Positions 33,273 through 44,535 of a DNA stretch of 64,000 bases are shown here, piece by piece. The position numbers and the translations under genes were made by a program. Source of the DNA: Cryptomeria japonica (Eukaryota; Streptophyta; Pinopsida; Cupressales; Cupressaceae); NCBI RefSeq assembly GCF_030272615.1, contig NC_081413.1, positions 447,250,538-447,314,537 on the forward strand, written 5' to 3'. Each line of letters begins with the position of its first letter. The stretch's first letter is position 1. The notes beneath the pieces were generated by a model that saw nothing but the letters and a program-made list of their open reading frames with translations, did no database searches and was not told the DNA's origin.

Positions 33273-34210
33273 TGTTGTCTTCAAAATCTGATTCCCTTTA
33301 ACATCCTTAAAATAATATGGTTAAACTCAGTGTAGAAGAGACATTAAAGATAAGGAAATTCTCAAGACAACATATGACAAGGTTTGATTGAACCTTCTAC
33401 ACTTCGGACTTACTCAAAGTCTAGGTGGGTATACCTTTGTGAATTGAATTCACATTTTCAAACATAAACCCACAGCAAACCAGTCTAGAAAACCAGTGGA
33501 TCTATTCACCTTGAAATCAACTGAAAACAAAGAATGGAAATTATACTTAAATTCAACATTTCGATCAACAAAACATGCAATAAACAACTTCAATCAATAC
33601 CAGTGCCTTATCCAAGGTCACAAAATCATCTAAACTCAAATAAGACTCCTTAAACAAAACATCTTTATGCGTCCCGTTGGCTTGGTTTCTATTAATCCTT
33701 GTATATGCCTGACACCTACAAGAATTCATGCATTCCAAATTAAGCTATGATCATCAAAATTCAAAGTCTCTTCCAAAGAGTTTACTGGTATGAGTGATCT
33801 CTGCATCTTTAATTTCCCTCCTAAAGAGAAAGCTAACGAACACTTCTACTAAAATTGCTTTGCAATTCCATTCAAACAAACAACCCTGGATTATTCAGAA
33901 TGAAAACAGTAAACAAATTGTAAACACACTTGAAGACAACACAAAGCTTCACTCAAAACCGATGGCCTGTATATTGCTATTAAGTTTCAAGAAATATTAC
34001 AAGAAGTTTTTGAATATTCTCCATTAGACTTGGAAAAGCTCAGATAAATTTCTGCAAAATTTTTTTACAATTCTTTTGCGATCCCTCTTCCTCTAGTCCT
34101 GGTATCCATTTATAACAACATGGATGCACAAAGCTTCGGACTTCTCGATGAGAGTTTGTTACAATCATTTCTTTCAAAATAAAGAGGTTACAAGCTTTTC
34201 GCAAAAATAG

Positions 34211-37200
34211 TTACAAGCTCTTTTTGGCCTCTACAGATTCTTCAACAAGCTGTTCAGTTGCAACCTCTTCTACCTTTTCAGGGGCGCTCTCCAACTATTC
34301 TGGATCATGGGTGGCATATTTAGTTGTCCACTCACCATACACCTCTTCTGTCATCCATGAGAAACTAATCACTTTATCCTTGGTCTTAGTCAACCTTTTC
34401 AAAAAATTTCTTATTTTGTTGACTTCTGAATTGAGAAAACCATAATGTGACTTAATTTTCTCTATCTCTTGTATTGTCAAAACAAAGAAAGAAGCATCAT
34501 CTAGATCAATAACTCCTTTAACTCTTGCTAACAATTTAGCTTCTATCTCCTTAAGCCACATTTGATTGTCCTTTAATTGATCCGGGCTAGCAAAAACTCC
34601 TGGGAGCAACTCAAAAACTTGATCAGTGTACTCCTTTTTGCACAAATTAACCTTCCTATCAACATTATCCACCTCTGCTGCTAATTGTACTAAAACTTTA
34701 GCGACATCAGAAGTGGATTTGATAATGGGATTGGCCCTTGCTTCATCACAGGATACACACATAAACTCTAAATCTTGCTCCCTAGGCCTCCATTTGTCAA
34801 AAATAGGTGTCAAAATGGCCTTGTCTCTCCTGAGCTCATTCCATATATCCATAATTTTACCTACATTGTTGTAGAGAAATGAGGCATTTATTGTATCTGC
34901 AAAACTGAAAATTGTAGCCCTTACTCTCTCCTCATATTTCTTTGCATATAACGCCTGAGCCTATTTCAAGTTTTCTAATTCTTGAGGAGTAATTTCAACC
35001 ATTAGAGAGCTGGAGGGTGCTGGAGATGGTGGAAACTCAATGATAGGGCTAGTAGGTGGAGGTCTTGCAAGAGAAGAGGAGATCATCAGTGTTGAAGACT
35101 CACCTTGACGGTATTGTCCAGTCAACTGGCTCTGCAGCTTGGCAATGATGTTGTCCTTACCTCTTACCTCCTCCTTGGCATTTTTATAGGCCTTGAAAAT
35201 TGTTTCCAACTTGACTTGGATGGCCTCTTTCTCTTTGGCTTCCTTCTCTACTACTTCAACACTAAATTTTGTAGTCTCTAACATAGTGCTAGTAGCCTCC
35301 ACTACCCCTATACTCTGCACTCTCTTCACCATCATCCCACCAAGGTAACTTGACCTTGGGGTGTCTTTGCTTTTCTTACTCTCATTTCTCTTGAGAGACC
35401 ACATGACGAGTGCAGCATTATCCTTATTGAAAGTAATCCCCTCCATGGGTTTAGTCTCTTTTCTCACTGCATCTAGTACCAGGGCGTCTGCTATATCCCA
35501 TTCGGGTAAAATAAGTACTCCAGCTTGTGCTACCATATCTCTTCCCTGCTCAGGGGTGATGGTTTTGAATTCTTCTATCATCTCTTGCTTTATTTCCTCT
35601 TCTACCAGGGCTAGATCTTTATTAGGCTGCTTAGCCTTTCTCTTTTCACATCTAGCATTATATTTATCTATGTGTTGTTTCCATATAAACTACATAATTG
35701 CTTCTGATGTGCCAAAATTGTTATCAGCTAAGAAGGCATTACTTTCCTGCTTTATCTTAGGATCCCACTCCTAGCCTTTGAGTTTAGTGGTAGTGATATC
35801 CATTTCAGCAGCAATGGATTCTTCTAGCATTCCTTCCTCCACTTCATCATAACTGTAGGCAATTTCCCCTAGACTACCTAACTGTAGGAGTTGCTCAGCT
35901 GCTACTTGCTTTTTTCCTATATGGGTAGGGGATTGGGATGGGGAATACAAAGGTTTATCTGATTGTACTTCTTTCCCCACCCTTTGTGTCTTTGGGCTTT
36001 CTTGGATGTCAATGACATCTTGTATCTTCCTCTTTCCTTTGGAGGTAGAGGGCTCCCCTGTTCTAGGCATCAGCACACTATAACTAGATTTCTTATGCAG
36101 TGTATAATCATTAGGAGGGATTGCTTTGCTCGAAGCTGACCTACTTAGGATCATTCTTTCCTTCTCAGGGTTGCTTTTGATTATAGCTTCCCTCTTCTCC
36201 TTTAGGGTCTGCATCACATCTTCAAAGCAAACAATCAATAATTTTATTTTCTCCTCTAGAGGGAAAAAGCTAGACAATGGGTCATAGCTGGCATCAAACT
36301 AATGCACAAAATCTAAGGCTTTCTTATAAGCCACCCACTTCTCTTTCCTTAGCTCCTGCTCATTTAGATCAAACTCATTTCTGATGAGGTCTTCAGGAAA
36401 CTGGAATTGATGAGGCCTACCTCTACATGCTACCTTCTTTCTAAACATACCATTGAAGAAGTCTTCTGGATCAGCACACCTGAACACTGCAGTAGACAAA
36501 TGATAAGGCTTGAGGAAATCCTCAAAGCAATTCCAGCCTCCCTTTGTTATTACAAATTGGTGGGCTATGGTAGCTGCAGGGAAAATAGTCCCTTTACCCC
36601 TGCCTATCAACTCTACCTCTTGTAAACCACCGATTTGTCTAAGGGTCTCTGCAATTCCCACTTTGAGAGGGACCTGGTAAGGTAGCAAAAATGGGGTGTC
36701 TCTGAAACCAAACACTCTAAAAACTGTGGAGACTAGATACAAGTAAACGTCACCCCAGTTATGAACAATCTTTATGTTCTTTGCGAATTCTTTTGGTCTT
36801 ATGAATTCCAGAAGAACTTTGGGGATTCTTGGGTTCTCTAAGTAGAGGAGAGTCCTGATCTTGGATGCAAAGTATTTGTCAAACTTCAAGAAACTGGCAT
36901 CCTCTCTATCCAATGATAACACAGTACTCCATAATTGTACCAGCATTTTTTCTCCTTCTTTCTCCTTGACAAGGTCCAGTCCACTGGCAAAGTAATCACC
37001 ACCTTTGAAGAGAAAAAGATGCATCAGGAGTGAGTACCATCCGAAAGGCCTATCCACCTTTCCATTCTTGATTCCTGTTAACCCTCCATGCATAGCATCA
37101 ACAATAAAAGAGGCATAATCAAATGTAATTGCAAGAGAAGGATTCAAAATCTGAGCAATCATTAACAAGTAATGATTTGACATATTTGCTTCAGCATCTT

Positions 37201-37852
37201 CTCCCAAAACTTGACAAAGTTGCCAATACATTCCTTTAGCCCTTAGGGTGAACATACTTAATGAAAAGGGCTCTTGTGTGTTGGGTCCTACAACTGTTAA
37301 CCCTCCTATATTCACAAAAAACTCCTTGAGAGGCCCGTTCCTGAGATGACTCCTTTGTGCACCATAAATTTGGGCTAATGATGTGAAATTTATAGGTTCT
37401 AGAAAATTGGTGAACTCATTAAGCCCAAAAGCTTTCCTGAATTCTTTAGCATTAATCTCAACAAGGGTTTTCCCATTTATATCCCGAATGCTTCTTGTGA
37501 CTGGATTATAGTTGAGCGCAATTTGGGTCAACAAATCTATGTCCATAAATACCCCTGGGACTACTAATTTCCTAACATCTCATTCCCAGATATTGTTTTG
37601 TAGGGCAGAAGAATTTCTCATTCCGAATCCAATTTTAAATAACCCCAACCCAGACAATCCAACCTGTGGGTCTCTCAACCAGTTACCCTTTTCATATAGT
37701 CCTTCTCCTATCTTTAAACGGGGAGCCTTGGGCACTAATTCTATTGCCTTTGATGCCTGATTAGTTGACAATGTCAACTATTCTAAAAAATCATCACAGA
37801 CACTCCTTTTTGAATAGTTAACTTTGCCGGAAAATTCTCTTTTAGGAGCCAT
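34211..37852 (-). pseudogene. LTR-encoded long ORF of G1, copy in 5' LTR (1213 codons plus stop, unknown function)
   Basis: The better preserved copy: the same frame holds from MAPKREF (37852) to the final TAA (34211-34213) with no frameshift, only isolated stops. These are 37778-37780 TAG, 37580-37582 TGA, the TAG after the core (36299-36301), 35771-35773 TAG, 34961-34963 TAG and 34295-34297 TAG. In the 3' LTR copy, 37778, 34961 and 35771 correspond to CAG, and others are shared. Segments follow the order core, basic linker, coiled-coil-like, Pro-rich, C-terminal helical domain. If transcription starts in the upstream LTR part, this would be the first reading frame of the genomic RNA, before gag. 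No recognised domain; function unknown. Confidence 0.9.
36299..37546 (-). CDS. Uninterrupted 415-residue core of the LTR ORF (5' LTR copy)
   Basis: Same length and ends as 22787-24034 (MDIDLLTQIALNYNP to KKALDFVH). It is the longest clean frame in either LTR and is bounded on both sides by stops present in both copies, so the stops predate this insertion. Residue changes between copies include both conservative and radical ones, spread evenly. No known motif. Confidence 0.75.
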   Translation of the reverse strand: MDIDLLTQIALNYNPVTRSIRDINGKTLVEINAKEFRKAFGLNEFTNFLEPINFTSLAQIYGAQRSHLRNGPLKEFFVNIGGLTVVGPNTQEPFSLSMFTLRAKGMYWQLCQVLGEDAEANMSNHYLLMIAQILNPSLAITFDYASFIVDAMHGGLTGIKNGKVDRPFGWYSLLMHLFLFKGGDYFASGLDLVKEKEGEKMLVQLWSTVLSLDREDASFLKFDKYFASKIRTLLYLENPRIPKVLLEFIRPKEFAKNIKIVHNWGDVYLYLVSTVFRVFGFRDTPFLLPYQVPLKVGIAETLRQIGGLQEVELIGRGKGTIFPAATIAHQFVITKGGWNCFEDFLKPYHLSTAVFRCADPEDFFNGMFRKKVACRGRPHQFQFPEDLIRNEFDLNEQELRKEKWVAYKKALDFVH

Positions 37853-38372
37853 TTTGAAAACGTAAGAAATGAATACCACTCTTAAACAATTCTGTGATGA
37901 ATCAATTATCTTATCTAAAACACTACACAGGAATCGCTACACAAGAATACGAGAGAACCTGTTCTTCACTTGAAGGAATTCCATCTGCAACTGAACTGAC
38001 TTGCTCTATACCTGAAGAAAATAACTCTGCATCCACTCTTCTACAAAATTCTTTAAAAGAAATCTTCACTCGGTTGATCGGAAATCAAATATTGTACTCA
38101 GGGTCTTAACTACAACATTGATTCCGCATGCTTCGGCTGTCCCTTCAGAATTGAATTCATATGAGAATTCATATTTTTTGATCTAATGGGTCACAACATT
38201 CCTACAAGTGTTTCATTTTTCTCTTTCGCAACTTCACGAAACATAACTATCGAACAGCTTGTTCCTGCGAAATAGCACCGACCATCTGATCAAAAGAAAC
38301 TTGATCGAGCGTTAGATTAACTAACAGCTTTGGCTCCGAGCTAGGTCCCACTTCTCTATTGGCTACATGATA

Positions 38373-38790
38373 CCACGTGGCGCCCAACCATTGGCCTTGA
38401 AATTTCCTTCGCATTCCACTTGATACTGGTCGCGTGTCTTTCTTTTATACCACCGGTTACACCTTGGCGGGCCCACAACTTTCTTCTAAGACCACGTGTT
38501 GTCGAACACATGGACGGCTCTCATTCACTCTTGCTATTTCGCGGGGTATAAAGAATGAGCATCTTACCCTTGCGAAATAGCGCGGGCCATCATATCATCT
38601 TATAAGTGATCAGCATTTAACCATCTAAAAAGTCTTTCGGGAGGGGTGGGCTCGTTGACTCACTGTGAACACCTGGTATCTAGTCATCTACAGTGTTGAC
38701 ATGTAACTTTTTTGTACGCCGAAAGAAAACCATAGGGCCCCAACAAACTCTTGACAGCTGTATCCTCCAAGTCCTCCATCACGACACGTG
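38373..38790. promoter_or_regulatory. CACGTG (G-box) motifs in the U3-like part of the G1 5' LTR
   Basis: CCACGTGG at 38373-38380, CCACGTG at 38492-38498 and CACGTG at 38785-38790. G-boxes are bound by plant bZIP and bHLH factors; a role here is inferred from position upstream of the ORF. In the 3' LTR only 24981-24986 keeps the motif. Confidence 0.45.
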
Positions 38791-39065
38791 GATGGCTCTC
38801 ATTTACTCTCACTATTTCGCTGGGTATAAAGAACGAGCACTTTACCCTTGCAAAATAGCGTGGGCCATTAGATCATCTTTTAAGTGATCAGCATTTAACC
38901 ATCTGAAAAGGCTTTCGGGAGGGGTGGGCCCGCTGATTCACCGTGAACACCTGGTGTCCAGTCACCTTCAAAGCTAACTTGTCATTTTTTCATTTGCTGA
39001 AAGAAAACCACTGGGCTCCAGTAAATTATTGACAGCTGTATCCTCTAGGTCATCTCCTAACTACG
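38505..39065. repeat. Tandem repeat of about 277 bp, two copies, in 5' LTR of G1
   Basis: Counterpart of 25000-25560: GGCTCTCATTCACTC (38515) and GGCTCTCATTTACTC (38793) start the two units, each with GGTATAAAGAA and a GCGAAATAGCG-like motif, followed by GGGAGGGGTGGGC. Confidence 0.88.
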
Positions 39066-39602
39066 ACCTGACTCACCTCTAGGGCCCACCTTTTAGCCTT
39101 TAATCCTGACCCGCTGACTGTTGTGACTTGTGCCATGTGCCACCATTTTACTTGCTCTCATCAACCAGCTAGACCGTCTATGTGGCATGCCATGTCATTT
39201 TTGCAACTTCACTGATTTTAAACTACGCGCAACTTCGTCTAACAAAATAGCGTGAGCCATAGATCCATCCATGAGATGTGCACTAGTTATTGGGCCCGAC
39301 AACTTTAAGAGAAAAACATATAAGGCATAATTTTTTTGATTAATTAACATAACCACCTAGGTGAACAACAAGGGGTGACACTTCCTATGACCCCATGACC
39401 CATTACTTAAGTGAATAATGTAATGAAAGATTAGAAACCAGAGGGTTTAAAACAAACACAAGAGGATCTAAAATCAAAAACCCTTAAACCCTTGAGGTCT
39501 AAAACAAAGCTAAAGCATTTGAAACTGCATCCTATTCAAAAAATTCAACAAACCATAGCCAATCATGGGAAAAGAAAAGCCCATTTTTAACCAGTGATAA
39601 CA

Positions 39603-39607
39603 CAATC
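39603..39607. other. Target site duplication of G1, right copy (CAATC)
   Basis: CAATC directly follows the LTR end GATAACA and equals 19757-19761. Confidence 0.93.
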
Positions 39608-40385
39608 ATAGCCATCAGATCTTCAATCTTGTCCAAGTTCAATGCATCTTTCAATCTGAAAACTTTTTACCCCGCCTTGGAACTTGCATATTAGTCTTGG
39701 AACTTGTGCCAGGGTATTGTGGTTCAATCTGAGTTGTAGATCTTCATGCCAACTTTTCATTGCCTTAGATTCGTTAACAAACTTCATTCACGGCTCACGA
39801 ATCATTGATCAGTTCCTGCTCATCAGCTTCCTTCATTAAATACCACATGTAAACATTTAATGCATTCTGTTATAGCTCGGTTACAACTCGGTAACAACTC
39901 GGTGAATACTAAACTTTACTTGGTAGACATTCTGCCTTCATTAACCGATAGTGATAACCTTAGGGTTTACCAACTAGGTTCGTTAGGGTTTACTGACTAG
40001 GTTCTTTTCTTGATAACATAGTATAGTATTAACCTTTACATTTTACAACATATGTATGATGTTAAAACAATCTAAACATCATGATCTCATCATTGTCTGA
40101 CTCGGTACTAGTTGCCCATTGAATACCTTATTCATCCCCTTATTCATCATATTCTTTCCTATGTCTTTTACCGACATCTTTATAATTTTCATATCATACT
40201 TCTCAAGATATGGCAACATCATACTGAATTAGAAAATCAATTTCTTGACATCAATGACAAAATAATAATATCAAGATAGTAAACATATTTAATCAGTTAT
40301 ATCCATAATCATCAACAACCTTCTCAACATCCTTATGAAATGCCAACAATCTTTCATTGTCTATTATAATGCAATATTGCCAACA
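39608..40385 (-). repeat. 3' LTR of copia C, inner part
   Basis: Ends at 40385 with CCAACA (TGTTGG on the - strand) directly after a polypurine tract. The other edge is the G1 target duplication. With 19060-19761 it would make an LTR of about 1.5 kb. Contains short CTCGGTAACAACTCGGT repeats near 39885-39905. Confidence 0.85.
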
Positions 40386-40401
40386 ATCTCCCCCTTTGGC
40401 A
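40386..40401 (-). other. Polypurine tract of copia C
   Basis: The - strand reads TGCCAAAGGGGGAGAT before TGTTGGCAAT. Identical to the tract of copia B. Confidence 0.92.
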
Positions 40402-40763
40402 TTGATGGCAAAACCAATTGATTTGACCTTAAAAGATTCGGATTGTTGTGATTTTGAAATGCTGAAATGCTCTCCCCCATACATTGAACTTCTCCTCTTT
40501 TCTTCTTTCCAATCTGTAGTCTGTTCAGTTTTCTTTTAGTCTTCTCCCCCTTTGACAACAATTCCAAAAAGTAAAGAACTAAAACATAATTACTTTCTGT
40601 AAGTAGTTATTTCTTGCTATTGTGTATCAACCGAGTCTCAGTCAGAGCATTTGTCTTCAATTCCTGTTCCCTATAATATTTCCTATATTATTTCCTGTAC
40701 ACCTTTAGAAAACATCCTAAAGTGTATAAATCAGCATCAACTCCCAAAAGATACTCATTAGAG

Positions 40764-41507
40764 TCATCGGATTGATGCTTTCACCGAACTCGGTGAGTGA
40801 GTAGAAGATTGGGGTAGAACCCCTAACTTACTTCTAAGATATTCAAAAATTTCCCTTGGTAGTGGTTTGGTGAAGATATCTGCTATTTGTTCCTTTGTGC
40901 TAACATACTCCAATACCACTTTCTTCTCTTGAGCTTCTTCTCTAGGATAATGATATTTGATAGATATGTGCTTTGTCTTAGAGTGCATAACAAGATTCTT
41001 TGAAATATTAATGGCACTAGTATTATCACAGAATATAGTTACTGGCTCGGTAACTTTCTCATTTATACCTTCCAACAGTTATTTGATCCATGCAATGTTG
41101 GTACAATTCAATGCTGCAGCAACATATTCAACTTCTGTTGTTGACTGTGAAACACATCCTTGTTTCTTGCTAAGCCAACTCACTAGTCTTTCTCCTAAAA
41201 AGAAAGCTCATCCACTTGTGCTTTTTTTGTCATCAATGTTGCCTGCCCAATCAGCATCAGTATAAACTTTTAAATCAAAATCATTTCCTTTCTGATATAC
41301 TAAGCCATAATCCTCTGTGCCTTTCAAGTATCTAAAAATTCTTTTGATTGTTGTCATGTGTGTTTCCTTAGGATCTGCAGAGAATCTTGCAACAATACCT
41401 ACTACATGTGCTATGTCTGGTCTGCTGTGAACAACATATTGTAGCTTTCCAATCATGGATCGGTAAAGTGTCTCATCAACAGATGCAGATTCATCATTCT
41501 TTGACAA
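40764..41507 (-). pseudogene. Copia C RNase H
   Basis: YTDADWAGNIDDKKSTSG (about 41225-41280), a TGA at 41208-41210, STTEVEYVAAALNCTNIAWI (about 41100-41150), a TAA near 41079, [20 protein letters not shown] (about 41000), and VLEYVSTKEQIADIFTKPLP (about 40870-40930). The front part (YRSMIGKLQYVVHSRPDIAH) is the usual link from RT. Ends at LGVLPQSS with a short tail. Confidence 0.9.
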
Positions 41508-41519
41508 TTAACAGTTGGT

Positions 41520-42943
41520 AGTCATAGGAGTACTTACTAGTTTTGAATCCTCCATTCCAAATTTCTTCAAGATTTCCTTTATGTACTTGGATTGTGTAAT
41601 GAAAATCTCATTTTCATTTGCAGTATCTATAAACCTATAAAATACTTTATCTCACCGATTAATGACATTTCAAATTCTTTGCTCATTTCATTTCCAAAGT
41701 TCTTGCATAAAGAGTCATTTCCACAAAATATAATATCATCAACAAATATGGCTGAGATCATTATTCCATTTTCATCATTCTTCATGTACATGTTGTTGTT
41801 CTCACTTGTCCTTATAAAACCAATCTTAATCAAATAAGAGTGCAATCTTTCATACCACGCTCTTGGTGCTTGTTTCAAACCATATAAAGCTTTGTTCAAT
41901 TTATATACCTGATCTTTATTATTATCTTCAACAAATCCTTCAGGTTGTTCAATAAAAACTTCTTCTAATATTCCATTCAGAAATGCAAATTTGACATCCA
42001 TTTGATATACCTTGAAATTTTTGAAAGCAGCATAGGCCAACAATGTTCTTACTCTTTCAAGTCTAGCAACAAGTGCAAAAGTTTCACCAAAATCAATTCC
42101 TTCTTCTTGAGCATAACCTTTGCAAACTAGTCTTTCTTTGTTCCGAATGACCTCTCCTTTTTCATTTAGCTTGTTTCTGAAAATCCAATTTGTACTGATT
42201 ACTTTTTTGTCCTTCGGTCTTGGGATTAGTGTCCATGTTTCATTATTCTTGATTTGATCAATCTCTTCTATCATAGCATTTATCCAATCTTCACTGTTAA
42301 ATGCCTCTTTCACTATTCTCGGTTCAAATTCAGATATCAAACATGTGTTTTGTCTCAGTTTGTTCCTTGTCATCACTAGATCATCCTTATCTCCTATAAT
42401 CTGACTTGGTGCATGATGTCTCCTGACATACTTGGCTAATACAGGCTCGGTAGGCTCTGTATGGTCTTCTTCATCACTCGGTAACTGGATATTCTCTTCA
42501 TTTTCTTCAACAGTCTTCTCGGTAGGACTTCTCGGTTGAACATAGACAAATTCATCATAGTCTTTTGGTTCCTTGGAATTTCCTTCATCATTTCTTTCTA
42601 CAAATTCATCAATTTTTACATTTTCACTTTCTACTATTTTGTTAGATGATATGATCAGACATTTAAATGCTTTGGTTCTAGAAGAGTAACCTAGAAATGT
42701 TCCTTCTTCACTTTTCTCATCAAATTTGCCATTTCTATCATCTTTATGAACATAGCATCTACTTCCAAAGATTTTAAAATAACTTACATTAGGTTTCTTA
42801 TCATACCAGATTTCATATGGTGTCTTCAAAGTACCTTTCTTCAATTGAACTCGGTTCAAGGTGTAAACTGTTGTGCTTATTGCTTCTCTCCAAAATGTTT
42901 GTGGCACCTTCTTTTCAATCATTAGTGTTCTAGCACAATCCAC
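41520..42943 (-). pseudogene. Copia C integrase C-terminal part and reverse transcriptase
   Basis: One clean frame of 438 codons (41627-42943). It starts in the integrase C-terminal region ([40 protein letters not shown]) and runs through an acidic linker into [79 protein letters not shown], and FVDDIIFCG (41735-41746, Phe in place of the usual Tyr). RT catalytic Asp residues are kept. The best preserved copia pol in the window. Confidence 0.92.
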
Positions 42944-43140
42944 AATAGATCTATTTCTTCTCTCAGCTATTCCATTCTATTGTGGAGTTCTCAATGCAGA
43001 GACTTGTCTTTTAATACCATGATCATTGCAAAATAAGTTGAACTCATCAGATGTGAACTCTCCTCCTCTATCTGATCTAAGACATTTCAGTTGTCTTCCT
43101 GTTTCATTTTCAACTCTTGCCTTGTACCATTTAAACATTT
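42944..43140 (-). pseudogene. Copia C integrase remnant with internal deletion
   Basis: LKCLRSDRGGEFTSDEFNLF (about 43040-43085) with the second catalytic Asp, then [13 protein letters not shown] with Glu (about 42950). The zinc-binding region and the first catalytic Asp are missing: the protease-side frame reads WLWHKK and passes at once into LFKCLNGTRQ, a shifted reading of FKWYKARVENETG. So a few hundred bases of integrase are deleted at about 43140. Confidence 0.82.
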
Positions 43141-43707
43141 GAAAAGCTTCTTATGCCATAACCAGGTATCATCTAAATTTGCATGCAAACACTTATTCTG
43201 AGTTGAGTCAAGGTGAAATGTATTACCTTTTGTTTGTGTCCCGGTAGCAGCTAACTTTCCATTCTTGTCATGAACTTTGACAATTCCTTTCTGAAATTCT
43301 ATTTGGTAATTTGTGTTGTTTAGCTGTGCTACACTCAACAAATTGTATTTCAAACCTTCAACCCAAAAAACATCATTGCATCTTGCATTATCAAGAAGTG
43401 TTATAGATCCTTTACCTCTCACCGGACATGGTGCATCATTACCAAATCTAACATAGCCTCCATCATAATCTTCTAATGTAACAAACTTGTGTTTATCTCC
43501 TGTCATATGATGTGAGCATCCACTATCTATGATCCAAGAATCATTAGTGTTCATGTCAGATATTAGGGCTTTTTCTTCATACCTTTCTTCATCTGATCCA
43601 TCTTTGATAGCCACATAAACTACTTCCTCTGTATCTGTATCATCTGATTTATCATCATTGGATTCCTCATCAGCTATTAGGCATGTCTTTCTATCTCTTC
43701 TTCTCAA
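43141..43707 (-). pseudogene. Copia C protease and pre-integrase segment
   Basis: SWIIDSGCSHHMTGDKHKFV (about 43490-43550) with DSG, FGNDAPCPVRGKGSI, GLKYNLLSVAQLNNTNYQIE, and WLWHKK at the deletion junction. An acidic stretch (DDKSDDTDTEEVVYVAIKDG) precedes it. Confidence 0.9.
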
Positions 43708-43759
43708 GTCTCGGTGTCCTCTGTAATGATTATCTTTCTATCTGTTATCTCGTTAATCT

Positions 43760-44535
43760 CTCATTTTAGTAGAATCTTTGTCAAGACAGTTAGAAGCCAT
43801 ATGTCCTATTTTATCACAATTGAAACATTTCAAAGGTAGTTTTCCTTTATACTTACCTTTGCCTCTCGATAACCTTTTGGCTAATAGTGCTTCAAAATCT
43901 TTGCTTTCTGATTTCCTCATATAATTTGTGTACTACCTCCATGTTCTTACGAAATCTTTCACTTTCTCCACTATGATCTCCTATAGAGTACTTATACTTT
44001 CTTTCATTGAAATCATTAGATTCATCAAGATGAAAAGAACTAAATGCAGATTCAACTTTATTTACCAAAGATCCACTGTTATCAAAATTACTTAACTCAA
44101 ATGCATGTAGATTACCAATAGTAGCATTTAAATAAATTGGCATATTAGGTAGAGACCTCAATTCATTGATTGCAAAGACTCAAATTGCATAAGCTGGTAG
44201 AAGGGTTTTTAACAACTTACTTGTTATATCCTTTTCTTCAATAGTTCCACCTGCTCCTTTGATTTGATTGACAATCTGCTTTAGTCTTGTACTGTACTGA
44301 GTTATGTTCTCACCTTCATTCATCCTCATAGATTCAAGTTGTCCTCTTAGACTATCTACTTTTTCTCTTTGAACATGTTCATCTCCTCCATATACTGATA
44401 TGAGCTTATCCCACATTGCTTTTGCATCATTGCAGCCTTCTAGATCATTAAACTCTGAATCAGTCAATGCAGATGTTATTTCAATCATTGCTTGAATATG
44501 TTCTTTCTTTGCCTTTATCTCTTCCATAGTCAATG
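43760..44535 (-). pseudogene. gag: Copia C gag fragment (UBN2-type) with zinc knuckle
   Basis: From the G2 junction: KKEHIQAMIEITSALTDSEF, AKAMWDKLISVYGGDE, SLRGQLESMRMNEGENITQY, QIKGAGGTIEEKDITSKLLK, a stop near 44178, SNFDNSGSLVNKVESAFSSF, then the knuckle CFNCDKIGHMASNC (about 43785-43830). The residues before MSPNTLTMEE in the open frame 44180-44692 belong to the G2 LTR, not to gag. Confidence 0.85.

Larger units (their letters stand above)
19762..39602 (-). mobile_element. Giant Ty3/gypsy retrotransposon G1 (19.8 kb, 6.33-kb LTRs)
   Basis: Two long direct repeats (19762-26089 and 33273-39602) flank a 7.2-kb internal region with gag, protease, RNase H, RT and integrase on the - strand. 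A 5-bp duplication (CAATC) brackets the whole. RT before integrase makes it Ty3/gypsy; the archaeal-type RNase H and the primer site suggest the Tat/Ogre group. LTRs of 6.3 kb are very long for any plant element, and each carries a reading frame of about 1213 codons. LTR copies differ by roughly 5% where I compared them by eye, so the insertion is not recent. It lies in the 3' LTR of copia C. Confidence 0.95.
33273..39602 (-). repeat. 5' LTR of G1 (6330 bp)
   Basis: Begins on the - strand TGTTATCACTGG (39602) and ends GACAACA (33273), followed by the primer site. Same content as the 3' LTR: U3-like 1.75 kb with tandem repeats and CACGTG motifs, the long ORF (37852-34211), then 0.94 kb. Confidence 0.95.
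40402..44535 (-). mobile_element. Ty1/copia retrotransposon C, internal region (5' part displaced by G2)
   Basis: Order on the - strand: gag (from 44535), knuckle, protease, integrase remnant, RT, RNase H, spacer, polypurine tract. The front of gag ends abruptly at the G2 LTR (44536), so the rest of gag and the 5' LTR lie beyond G2 and G3, outside the window. This element is host to both G1 and G2. Confidence 0.9.

Noticed and set aside
34000-39600. Segmental duplication of a host gene (two 6.3-kb copies with a long ORF)
   Set aside because: The copies end TGTT/AACA, flank gag-pol, have a primer site inside and a CAATC duplication outside, so they are LTRs.
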